From the NCBI RefSeq assembly GCF_040115645.1, contig NC_089548.1, forward strand, positions 2,170,001-2,234,000: a stretch of DNA of 64,000 nt, in the 5' to 3' direction. The notes beneath the pieces were generated by a model, which did no database searches, was not told the DNA's origin, and worked only from the letters and a program-made list of their open reading frames with translations. This document shows, in pieces, positions 26,124 to 37,100 of the stretch. Position 1 is the first letter of the stretch. Each line of letters begins with the position of its first letter. Position numbers and translations under genes: made by a program. Origin of the DNA: Euwallacea fornicatus. Taxonomy: Eukaryota; Arthropoda; Insecta; Coleoptera; Curculionidae.

Positions 26124-26684
26124 TCTTAAATAAATAGTATAATTAATGTATAAATAATAATTACTAATTAATTTTTATTCATATTGTTAAATCGCCATAT
26201 CCGCATTTTTAATTTTTTTTTAATTAAATATCTTATGCGACATTAAATCTGAGTCTTTCAATATATCATTCGAAAGAGCATTAGTTCAATAAGTTTTTAG
26301 AGATATTTGAACGTCTCTTTCATTTGCACCTTTTCTTGTATTCGCTTACAAAGTCAAGGTTTGATATTTAAGAAATTTCTTTTTCGAACTTTAAAAGGCT
26401 ACATTATTTTTTTTTTAATATGTAGACTTCATTAGATGTTTGATATCAATAAAATACATATTCAAGTTTATGTGAAAAAAGGTAGAGCCAGATCGAACAT
26501 TCAGCTAAATTTTTATTTTAACTTATATGGAAGTAAACAGCGAAAATGGTAAAATTTGGAAAAATGACGATATCTCGAAATGCGTAACACTTTGTATAAT
26601 AGTATATATGGTTCAATACATTCCAAATCATCGCACCTACCACCCCCTTTCGGATATGTATCGGTGAACCAAACACCCTGTATA

Positions 26685-29600
26685 TATATTCTGGTTCTGG
26701 TTCTTGGGAGCTTGCTTAAACACACATGAACACACTTTAATACCTTAGATACATAATAATTACCCCCAAACAAAGTTTTTAACTATTTTAATTGCAGTTC
26801 AGTTATAAATATAGCAAAAGCAACGAATTTCTAGGTAAAATCAAAACAATTATTTTTGAGGTTATGATAAAACAAATGCAACTGACATCTTGGAAAAATC
26901 TGCTATATTATCATCCTGTCTTCGATTTATACGACCTGGTTTCTAAGACAAGGATAGATAAATGACGGATGACGTCTCCATTACATATAGTGCGTCTTTA
27001 TCCTATTTTCGTCTGAACGTTTTCGTTCTCTGTCTCACTTGTGGTGACCAACTGACCCATATACCTTCGGGGAAATATATTTGGTAAATAACCCTTTTAA
27101 ATGGCGCTAAAATACTCGATAGTGGAATGCTTAAAATAAAGGTTAGCACAGGTATATAGGTCAGTGTAGGTATATAGTACTGTATAGATGTACTGGATAT
27201 ATCCGGTTTTTGCGGGCCTATTTTTTTCCCACGAATTGGTGTTGGCAGTGGAATGTTTACGGCACTTTTTATTACTATGTTTTGTTTATTAAAGAAAAAA
27301 TTAAAAATAGTTTTTATTTCGTTTTTTTTTAACTAAAAGACTTAAATATGTAAACGAGTTTTTCTCAGAAATCTAAATAAATTTCTGCGTGATAAGAGTT
27401 CAGATGGGAAAAATATATATCTGTTCAGGCTTAGATTCTTCCAGCAAGAAAAGCCATTAATCAGTCATTGATTAATTAACCGTTTTTACTTACAGGATGG
27501 CCCATTGAAAACGAAACAGACGAGTTTGTGCCCGAGAATTTTTTCTTCTATGAACACTGAGAGACATAAATTTTATTTTTATGGGAGAAAACTTTTGCGA
27601 TAAAATTCACTTCCTAATTGTTTCGCCCTTTGCGTTGATGAATAAGAAATGATAACATATTATTATTAAAATGATAATAAAATAAGAGGAAATATCAGAT
27701 TTTTACGTAAGAGTGCTGGATATTACATGAGGTTGACAATATCGACTCACGAAAAAATTTAAATAATTTATAAAATATTAACTATTTAAATTACAAAATA
27801 CGAAAGTAATTCTGCTTTGTGTGTAAATTCAGTGCTTAATAAATGTTTAAATAAGGCAAGTTGAAAGCAATTGAATGACTGGTTCAGTGTCATTTTCAAA
27901 AGTACTTTAGGTGTTTCTGTTCTTGAGTTTTTTTCAAAATACGAAAAGTGTTTCTAGAAAAAGAAAAAAAAGCTTCCGATGCGAAAAATTATTGTACTTT
28001 GAAAAAAAAAAATTATTTTGAAATTTTAGTATTTCATTGGATTTTAGTAACTACATAATTTTTTATTTAATTTTCTATTTATCTTTTTTATTATTTTTTT
28101 TTTTACTTTTATGTTTTGGTACTTCAGCTTCTTTCAGATTTTTTACGTTAAACAATTTTAAATCTTACGGCTTAACAGGAATTATGTGATTAGTCAGTTC
28201 GTTGGTAGAATCTAAGAAAGGTAAAATCTATTTCCAAAGAATTGATACCTGGCAGACACTGAAACTTTCGTTTTTTAAAAATAATTCTTAGAAAAAGAAA
28301 TGATTCAGTGAAAATCTACATCTCCCTTATTTGTCAAATTGTTGCCCCTTGTTGCTTTTAATTGATTTTATGTTGTTATAGCCTTTTCTTATAATTTTTT
28401 AATAGACTAAGTTTTATTAAATTTCAATTTGTTTGTCTCTTTATGCAATTCCACAGTATTTTTAACCTAAATATTGATATATAAACGCTAAATTTAGTAC
28501 TATGAATTTTATATTTTAATCATAAACACCGAATCATATTTTTTACTCTATCATTTCAGGTCAATGTCTGTGTTTATTTTATTTTTATCCTTTCAATAAT
28601 TACAGCACACATACATATGTACGTGCCTCTAGAAGATGTTTTTATTTATTAGAATTAATATATATTTCATTGTTTTAAAAAGGATTTTTAATTATCTAGT
28701 ATATGTAGCGCGTGTTTTGATAGGGCAGATAAGTAAGGTTTTTTATCTTTATTTTTGAACTTTCATCCTCAAGGACGCAGGTGATACGAGTGAGGTCAAC
28801 GAGAGCAATATTCAATTTGAATCTTAAGTATTTGCGTCTAGAATTTATTTAGATATAATACGATATTTTTCGTATGTTTAATAAATATATATTAAACAAT
28901 AAGAATCAATCAAGGTAATTGGTTAAGCGTTTAGCGGAAAATGATTAAAGTGCTAATAATTTTACTGGAGGTATAATTTTCATTAGCTTAATGAACCTTA
29001 GGAAGTCTATTTATCTCTTAAAATTTAATAACGTGAGCGTTATGCAGTGTGGCCTAAATTGGCATTACTAGAACTAATTCTATGGGTATTTCCAATGCTA
29101 TGAGACCTGCGAAATTTGTAAAATGGAAAAATTGGTTGGGATTTAATTGCCGGCTCAATGCCATTTTGAAAACGATTTTGATTTCTTTAATATTCGAGTT
29201 ATTTTATAAAAACATAAAAATTTGCGTTTTCGGAAAACTTCTTGATTTGATTTTTTTTTATCTGGCATAATATTGTCAGGGCAACTCTTTGAGAGTCATC
29301 CCCCTGTGTTTTCAGCTTCGACGTTTCGATACTGAGATCATCCTTAAGCTTATCGTAGCTGGAAATTGAATGACGAGTAGATAGCTTGCAAGAAGTTTGC
29401 AAAAAGTATTCTTACAGGTTCAAAAAATATTTCAAATTCAGAAAATTATATCGGACCAAGCGCATTTGAAAATATAACTACATTTTCATAAACGTGAAAA
29501 TATTAAAAAATAATAAAAATCGCTTTTAAATTAGCTTTCTTTCTTCAAGTTTTTTCTTAACTCGTGCAATTCCCCAGATATCTGAACGTGTGATTAATGG

Positions 29601-29869
29601 AGTCACAGTGTCTACATAATGCGTATGCATAAAACCTCATTTTTTGCTTGAAATATAAGACAATTTGTGGTTATCATTGAATTCACTGATCGCCTTTAAT
29701 TAAAATCAGTTATATATGTGGTAATGGTACATGCCTAAAATGTGTGCAATTGACAGGCCTCAACATGACCTAACACGTGAATCAAATAAGCTTTATCATA
29801 ATACAAAATATTTACTCTAACAATGATATAACAAATTAATAATTATTCGGTTCGGCTTATTGTACAGAA
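26685..29869. other. Intergenic AT-rich DNA upstream of AGPAT
   Basis: No gene recognised. A lone transposon-end-like string, acaggatggcccattgaaaa followed by cgaaac, lies at about 27494. It resembles the terminus of the 20.7 kb element, but no partner was found. The rest is AT-rich with homopolymer runs. Confidence 0.5.
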
Positions 29870-30941
29870 ATGGGACTTCTAGTGTGGTGTCTTGCAATAT
29901 CAACTCTCCTAGCCCTTATATGGCACTTTAGCGATGCAGGAAAATACTTCATAAAATGGGGCCTTTTTGGCATAATATCTGTTCTCATGGCCACACTCCC
30001 AATACCGATAATGCTGCTGAGCCCTAGAAATCCTAAAAATGGTTTGTAAGTACCCCGATTTTTCCTAATTAATCCTTTATCATTAAATCCTAACTATTCC
30101 TTCTAGAATTCCTGCTGCAGGTCTCAGAGCATGCTGCAGATTCTTAGGCCTGACATTGAAGGTTGAGGGTCAAGAGAATATTGTCCAAAACTCTGGGTGT
30201 GTAGTTCTCATTAATCATCAAAGCATGTTAGATCTGGTTGGTAAGTACCAATAGACTAAATTTTTTTTAATTTTTTTTGATTATTGACATCCAGTACTGG
30301 CATGCCTGTGGCCTGTAATGGATAACTGCACAGTAATATCCAAAAAGGAAATTTTTTACATCCAGCCGTTTGGTTTGGCGTCATGGCTCTGGGGTACTAT
30401 TTTCATCAATAGAGGTTCCAAAAATGCTCAGGAGGCTGTTAATGAGACGGGGGCTATAATTAAGCAGAGGAAGGTTTGTAATATTACAGGAGAAAACCTA
30501 TAGGTGGCTTTAACTACAGTTTTAGGCCCGAGTGCTAATGTTCCCTGAAGGGACTAGGAATTTAGGGAATAAAGAACTTTTGCCCCTTAAAAAGGGGGCC
30601 TTTCATTTGGCTCTTTCCTCAAAAGTTCCTATTCAACCTGTAGCAGTGAGCCGTTATACATTTTTGAAGAATTTCAGTTTTGGGACTGGTATGAATTCAG
30701 TTCATTATTCCACAGCTTGCAGTTAATAATTTTTTAATGTCTAGGGCAAATACGAATCAAAATTTTGCCGTCCATTTCTACTGAAGGATGTACTAAGGAG
30801 AATCTTCCAAAATTGATTGACAAAACGTACGAGATTTTGTCTGAGAACGTGAATTCTCTTTCCAGTGACGGAAAAAACAGGATCGGTAACGAACGTAGCA
30901 AAAGTAACAGTGAAATTCGTAGTAATCGTTACTCAACCTAG
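29870..30941 (+). CDS. AGPAT: 1-acyl-sn-glycerol-3-phosphate acyltransferase (AGPAT/LPAAT, alpha type)
   Basis: Transfers an acyl chain from acyl-CoA to lysophosphatidic acid to give phosphatidic acid, in the ER membrane, early in phospholipid and triglyceride synthesis. Exons: 29870-30045, 30107-30240, 30295-30473, 30526-30688, 30745-30941. All are GT-AG and in phase; the product is 282 residues, usual for AGPAT1/2. Hydrophobic segments occupy roughly residues 1-20 and 30-52. The acyltransferase motifs follow in order: NHQSMLD (95-101, the HX4D catalytic pair); FINRG (about 140-144, binding block); FPEGTR (169-174); and VPIQPVAVS. The start was chosen as the first ATG before the hydrophobic segment. 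Which AGPAT paralogue this is cannot be settled here. The C-terminal 30 residues are Ser/Asn/Arg-rich and not conserved in a way I recognise. Confidence 0.95.
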
Positions 30942-31153
30942 TAACCGAGTGCTCAAAAATTTTATTTGCAAACCTCATTTGTACTTTTGTGTTTCATCTA
31001 CGATTAGTTGACTGTTGACTGACTTAAAATGTAATTATTTTGTTGTTAGGTTATTATTTAAATAATTGTTATTGAAAATGTAAATAATGAATTGGTGCTA
31101 CTTTTTTTAATCGTTTTTTTCTTTATTTGATTCAATGGAAAGACGAGAATCAC

Positions 31154-31159
31154 AATAAA
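31154..31159 (+). promoter_or_regulatory. Candidate poly(A) signal of AGPAT
   Basis: An AATAAA hexamer lies about 210 bases after the AGPAT stop codon, the first canonical one noticed on this strand. Confidence 0.5.
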
Positions 31160-31761
31160 TTAAATATTTTTAAATAATATTTTATGTATTGTGAATATTA
31201 TTAGAAAGACTGGGTGAAAACTATGAAGGATTAATATAATGTGTATTTTTCCCTGCAAACTATAAAAATTCTCAAACTAATAATGTACGCGGGCAAATCG
31301 GTCCAGATTCGATGTTGCCACATTTCTAGCTTTGCAATTTGTCTCGTGATACGGCTGGTTTAAAGATATACGTTAAAACGTTAAATTTAAAGATTAAAGA
31401 GGTACGTTTATATTAATCACTTAAATAAAAGAGCACAGACCTGGGCGTAGCATTTTTTACAGATTAATTGTTGTTTGAACCCTCCCTTTGTGCACAAACA
31501 AGGCACAAATCCATGGCGGCGAATCCCGCCAAAGTGAAGTCACCATGACTTATTATGTTTTAACAGCGCTTGCGTTGTTATCCACATTAAATGTGAATTC
31601 CAAGGTGTGAAGGTGAAAAATGTTTATACCAAGCGAAAAATTAGTTCATTTTGAGGTTGGGATTGCCGGCAAATATTGATACCCCCGGTTTTCTAAAGGG
31701 ATCATAAAGAACCTCGAGAAGTCAGGCGTTTGGCGATATGTAGAAAATGGATGAAGGTCTA

Positions 31762-32065
31762 TATACTGGGTGTCATAATACCGCATCAGGTTAAAAATCA
31801 TGGGACCGATCTCTGGATGATTTTAAGAAAAAAAACTTCATAGGAAAGTCGGTCTCTTTTTACATTTTATCTGAAATACATACTGATAAAAAAATGTTTT
31901 TTTTTTTCTTTTTTTATAGTTTTTTGTCACCCTGTATTACACATAAAAAGTGAAAACAGACCCATCTTCATACGGACTTTTTTCTTAAAATCATCCATAG
32001 ATTCGCCATGTTAATATTTGACAAGCAGTTTTACGCAGTAATATTACGAGGTACCTCGTATAAGT
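31762..32065. mobile_element. Small foldback element, about 0.3 kb
   Basis: The left arm begins tatactgggtgtcataatacc and contains ctctggatgattttaagaaa. The right arm, read as reverse complement, gives tacctcgtaatattac and ctatggatgattttaagaaa. Arms are about 100 bases and diverged. The loop is T-rich. The right end holds a 16-base palindrome (tacgaggtacctcgta). No coding content. Confidence 0.55.
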
Positions 32066-33155
32066 ATACGTATGAACTATACTGATTTTTTACAATAATA
32101 TGACACTTAAGTTTCGCATATTCCTGGATAATCGAATAGCCAGTGTATAACTGGTTGCATAGTAGACGTTAAATTTACTTAAATTTTTTGTTCATAATCC
32201 GGATAACAGATTAAAGTGAGTATGAAATATGTAACTTAGTTTATGTTATACGTAGAATAAAGTGCCAATTTTTGGCGAAGAATCAAAAACGTGCACTTAC
32301 TGAGGTAGTACAAAGTGAGATGCGTAAATTTAGTTTTTGAAAACATCGGTTCACGTGTTGAAAAGTGAGGGTAATTTTTTGACCCAAAACTTGAATTCGC
32401 ATTTAAAGAAATTAAAATTGACAGTAAGTATGAAAAGTATGTCAATTCCTAAGTTTAAGGTGGATGTATTTTGGCCTGATAATATTCGCAGGTGATAGTG
32501 AGGCAGTAAGTATGGGTACTGACTCATAAGTTGAAAACTGAGCGCGATTCTTGTGCCTGCAAAATTTAAGATCAGGTTTCGAAAGGGTTTAAAAGCGCTA
32601 TGTAAGAATTCTAATTAATGTTAATTACTTATCGCACCTTTATACCCTTATATTACCTAAACTCATAAAAACATCGGCATAATAATTTTTTGTTATTTTA
32701 AAATCATGATGTAACAGAAATTTTAGCTTAGAATCACAGTCTAAAAAGGCCTTGGGAGTCTTTTCCTTTTAGATTTAGCCACCCATACTGGTTGTCCCTA
32801 AATGATCTGTAGATATATTTTTTTTATAAACATTGTTTGAAATTTTCTATAACATCACAAAAATTGTTTGATTTTTGAAGATTGGCCTACGTTTAGCGAT
32901 TCCTGAGATTTGAAGTTTTGAAAATTATTAAAAATTATACCGTATCGATATCAATGTTTTTGTTCTCATCCGGATCGCAATGGAAATTACTAATGAAAAA
33001 AGGTCTGTTTTTTTTATTTATTATATATAAAGTATTTAGGTACATTATTTCAAGTATAAATTAAAAACGCTAAAATTAAATCCCTATTAAGACGCAATAT
33101 TCTTTACATTAAAGCCACGTGTTGTCGTTATTTAACATCCTTAGTGACTGTAGTT
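32066..33155. other. Intergenic AT-rich DNA between AGPAT and dynamin
   Basis: No gene or clear repeat recognised. Confidence 0.5.
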
Positions 33156-33574
33156 TATACGGGGTGTTTTTTAATACTATCCTAACATTTCAGAGCGTGA
33201 TTCTGCGGGTCCTTAAACGGAGAAAAGTTCATATGAATGCACGTTCGCAAGGGTCTCATTTTGAATTCGTTTTTTCTTTAATGAAAATCGTTTTTGTAAG
33301 TGTTATGGCTGACGCGAAAAGCGTGGAGAGCATTTTCATGTAGAAATTCGCTTGGCTGATCAGAAAAATGTTTTCGTCGAAAGGCATTAGGGACGTGTCG
33401 CTTCTTTCGTGAATAGTATCGGAGAGTTAAACAAAATATGATTTGAAACGAAATATCTCAACACTCTATATATAACACATTCCGGGCATGTGTTCATATG
33501 AACTACTTTTGACAAAATGACCTCAGAAATCACGTCCTGAAATGCTAGCATGACGTTAAGGAACACCCTGTATA
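33156..33574. mobile_element. MITE / foldback element with about 90-bp inverted ends
   Basis: The left end reads tatacggggtgttttttaat, then aacatttcagagcgtgatt and agttcatatgaa. The right end, as reverse complement, reads tatacagggtgttccttaac, then agcatttcaggacgtgatt and agttcatatgaac. The total is about 420 bases, with TA at both edges and no transposase. It belongs by its termini to the same CAGGGTGTT group as the 24.5 kb palindrome. Confidence 0.75.
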
Positions 33575-34126
33575 CCTAATAAATTTAATGTAGTGCAAAA
33601 CGACCAATACAGTGGCAAAATGTTTATAGAATTTTAATATGATTTTGAACAGTTCTTGTGGAACGTAATTTAGCACGAACACTACACGTAAAGTACAGTC
33701 ACGAAATGCTAAATATGATAACAAAAATCAATACAAATGAGGCAAAATAAACTTCAACACAAACAGGTTGGAATAAAGGATAATAACACAACAAAGAAAA
33801 TGTGAATTAATCCATATCACAGACAATGGAATGGATGAAATAACAGAAGCTTGAATACTCACGAAAGCGCACCCGCATACGTGTGCAAAAAGTGTTCTTG
33901 TTTTTGATGTGACTAAGGTATAGAGAATACGTAAAATTCCGGAATCAAATTCTTAACGCTTTGATATTTTTGCAGCCCTAAAATACAAAAGTTTTGTTGT
34001 CAAATCGGGTAACTTTCATATTTTTGCAGCTGTATCATCCAGCCTTCTCAGTAGCGTAATTTCTTACATGTAACTATTCAATTTATCGAATATCGTTTGG
34101 TCCTATTAATTTGAGTATTCTCACTC

Positions 34127-34132
34127 TTTATT
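34127..34132 (-). promoter_or_regulatory. Poly(A) signal of the dynamin gene
   Basis: An AATAAA hexamer on the minus strand lies about 43 bases beyond the dynamin stop at 34175. Its closeness supports the very short last exon as the true 3' end of the gene. Confidence 0.65.
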
Positions 34133-34174
34133 TACAAGGAAGTGTCTAGAAAATCTCACATTGAGTGATAAAAA

Positions 34175-37100
34175 TCAGTAAGTACCTGGTGGGGGAGGAG
34201 GAGCAGGCCGAGTAGCAGTTTGAATCGGAGTCGACATCCTGTACCCTAAAAATAGATAATCTTCATTAATGCAATAATGTGCACAGTTTGGCATCGGGGC
34301 AGTGCGCTTTTTTTCAAAAATATTCAGGATCGGCTTCATCTTATTGCAAAAAAAATCTTTAAATATTTCCCCATTGTTTCATCAAAAAATTGTACAATTT
34401 CAAGGATTATACAGTGAAATCATTTTTTCTTCAGCATATTACCTCACTCGTTTACTCTATATCGATCAAACCATTGATTTCATTGAACTCCCCTTACCTC
34501 TCTTAGTTTCAGGGGATGGTTTCATTGCCCCAAAAATCTCGGTATCCCTCATTGTGTGCGTAGGAAACGAAACCGAGCAGTCTCGGATAGTATGAAGGGC
34601 TTCCTTGCAGGCATGATACATCTGCATCCTCTCATTGCGCCTTTGCACTTCGTCCGGGGAATCTTCCATTAAAGTGTCCTATGCAGACTTGGTCAATTAA
34701 CGTCCAGAAAACAAATTCCTTTTACCTGATTCTCTGTGGAATACACGTGTAGAAGCAACTCTTCGTTGATGAATTTCTTGGTAGAGTTCAGTACGAAGTG
34801 GGTGATCATTTTGGGCACTAAGTCCTTGGTGGACTTGTTGATAATGTTCATGTAGCTGTCTACTAAGTTCCTGATAACTTCCACTTGACGCTTCAGCTGA
34901 GGGTCTTCGTCCTCTTTAGAAGAATTTAACTAAAAACGAGTTGCAGCATTTATTGGTTTAATGATGGTATAAGACGTTACGTCAGTGCTAGTGTCCTCTT
35001 TTAGTCTTTCTGGATAAACTCCAGCTCTAAGCAATGAAGCTTTCCAGGAGTCTTCTTCATCCAGGGAGTTGCAGCTCAGCTCCAGCTGTTTGTTATCCTA
35101 AAATCTGACTTCATATAATATGAAGGGACAAATTTGAGGAACTGGCACCTTATAAACGTTTCTTCCATTAGGGTAAAACAGGCCAAAGGTGTGTCTCTTT
35201 GATATAAATTTGCTTTCCAGGTCACGCAGCTTAATCCCGTTTAAGGGCAAAATGTATTGGATTTCCTTCTCCGTCTCATCTTTGAACCAGGCCAAGTTCT
35301 CCGATGTCAAAACGAACCAAAAGTCTTTTGCTCCTCTAATTAGGCTTTGATTGTGAATGCACATAACTCCTTTTCTGATCACTTGGTTGCCTGGGGCGGA
35401 ACTGGTTCCCGACCTCATACTTTTTTCTGCCTGATTCTCTGCGCTAAAATTCATATTGCGGCCTCAGAAATTACGAAACGCGAACTTACTTAGCGAAACC
35501 GATGAAGTCTTCATGATTGGTATTCATGTAACTCAGCTGACAACTGATGTAAAGCTGCAACTGATCCTTGCATTCCTTTTCAGTTTTGCTGATTTGCATA
35601 GAAATGATCCGCTCAACACTTTCACGTAAAACTGGGTACGGTGACATCTAAATTCCAACCTGAGTAACTTAAAGATTTGCTACTTAAATATTGTCAAAAC
35701 TTACTTTTTCTGTGCAAAAATGGATGATATTTAATAGTTCTGAGATCACCAAATCTACACAAATCATGCACGGGTTTTTCAGCCTGGCTATTTGCTTCTT
35801 TACTATGGCATCGAAGGCCAAATCGGGGGTGAATAATCCGATCTGCAACAATGAATTTTGGGGTTTAACACGAAACTTTGGGACGTTTTGGTTTAACGCC
35901 ACAATTCGAGTGGCCTCACCGAATCTCGAATATTTAGATAATATTGGGAGTGCATTGGTTCAACACTGAACTTTGAGTTGATGGGGTTTAATGCCAGAAT
36001 TCAGGTTGTCCCACCTAATCTCGGATCATATAGGGTGTGCACTGATTTAACATAGCAACTTCGCTTAACTTAGTTTAACGCCGCAATTCGAGTAGTCTCA
36101 CCGAATCTCGAATATTCGGATCATATTGGGAGTGCATTGATTCAACACTGAACTTCGATTTGACTGGGTTTAATGCCAGAATTCAGGTTGTCTCACCTAA
36201 TCTCGGATCATATAGGGTGTGCACTGATTTAACGATCGGGTTGCCCCCACTTAATGTCAAACATTCGGATATATTGGAAGTCCATTTGATTGACCTGAAG
36301 ATTTGTATTATGTTGGTTTAACGCCAAAGTTCTGATCGCCCCACCTAATCTGGATTCTGAAGTAATGAATTTCATGATATTTTTGAAAAATTGTAAATAA
36401 TTTGAGAATTTTTTGATAAATAGTAGCTTCTGGAGGTATTAACCTTACCCTAATTCCATGAATGTTGCATATGGCTATAGCAATCTCCTTGCGCAGTTCA
36501 TTTTCATCAAACTCCATTTTGACGATCTCGAATGGAAACCGTTCGTGGAAGAGGGAGTTTATCTTAGCACCACCACACAGCTCGCTTGTGTTGATTTCAC
36601 TGGATCTAGAACCTTCCAGGGCTTTCTCGAATTCCAAGGAGAAGTTCTGAATCATCCTGAAAATGCAAGTGAATTTCAGCTACAGGAACGGGCTTACTGC
36701 AGACAGCACCTAACCACAGTCTTTATATATTTTGGTCTCATTTGACATCTCGCATGAAAATTTTCTGGATTTTGATAGTGAATGCGACGTTATGATGTGA
36801 CGTAACTAGTGAGAAGTCACTACTTACTGCAATAACGCTTTGGTCTTGACGGTCTTATCATCAGGCCTATAGTTCCTAAAATCGCCTAAGCTTTGCTCTA
36901 AGTCCACCAGCTGTTTCTGCAGCTTTTCTCTGAGAGCGGGTAGACTGTTCCTAATGTGATTCGTTAACTGAGCATTTAGAGTCTTCTGTAGATATGTGGT
37001 GCCCATCTTGTCCACCATGTGTCTGTAGGCAGGATGTCTGAAATTTACCACATTATCAAAGCATCCTTTATAGATTCTACCCTTTGAGGCAGTACTGCTA

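Larger units (their letters stand above)
24499..26684. mobile_element. Giant palindrome: inverted duplication of a transposon 3' half
   Basis: Both ends carry the same terminus (tacagggtgtttggttcacc). The left arm (about 24500-25306) and the right arm (about 25876-26682) are near-identical inverted copies of roughly 805 bases. About 570 bases of unpaired sequence lie between them. The left arm plus spacer encode the C-terminal two thirds of a transposase on the minus strand. The right arm repeats the last third on the plus strand. TA dinucleotides flank the ends. The high arm identity implies either a recent rearrangement or active homogenisation. The 5' end and the transposase N-terminal DNA-binding domain are absent. 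Confidence 0.9.

Noticed and set aside
35444..35454. ATG at 35454 (MNFSAENQ) as part of the dynamin exon
   Set aside because: Phase requires the acceptor AATTTTAG just after it, which yields the expected GFA-N-AENQ join.
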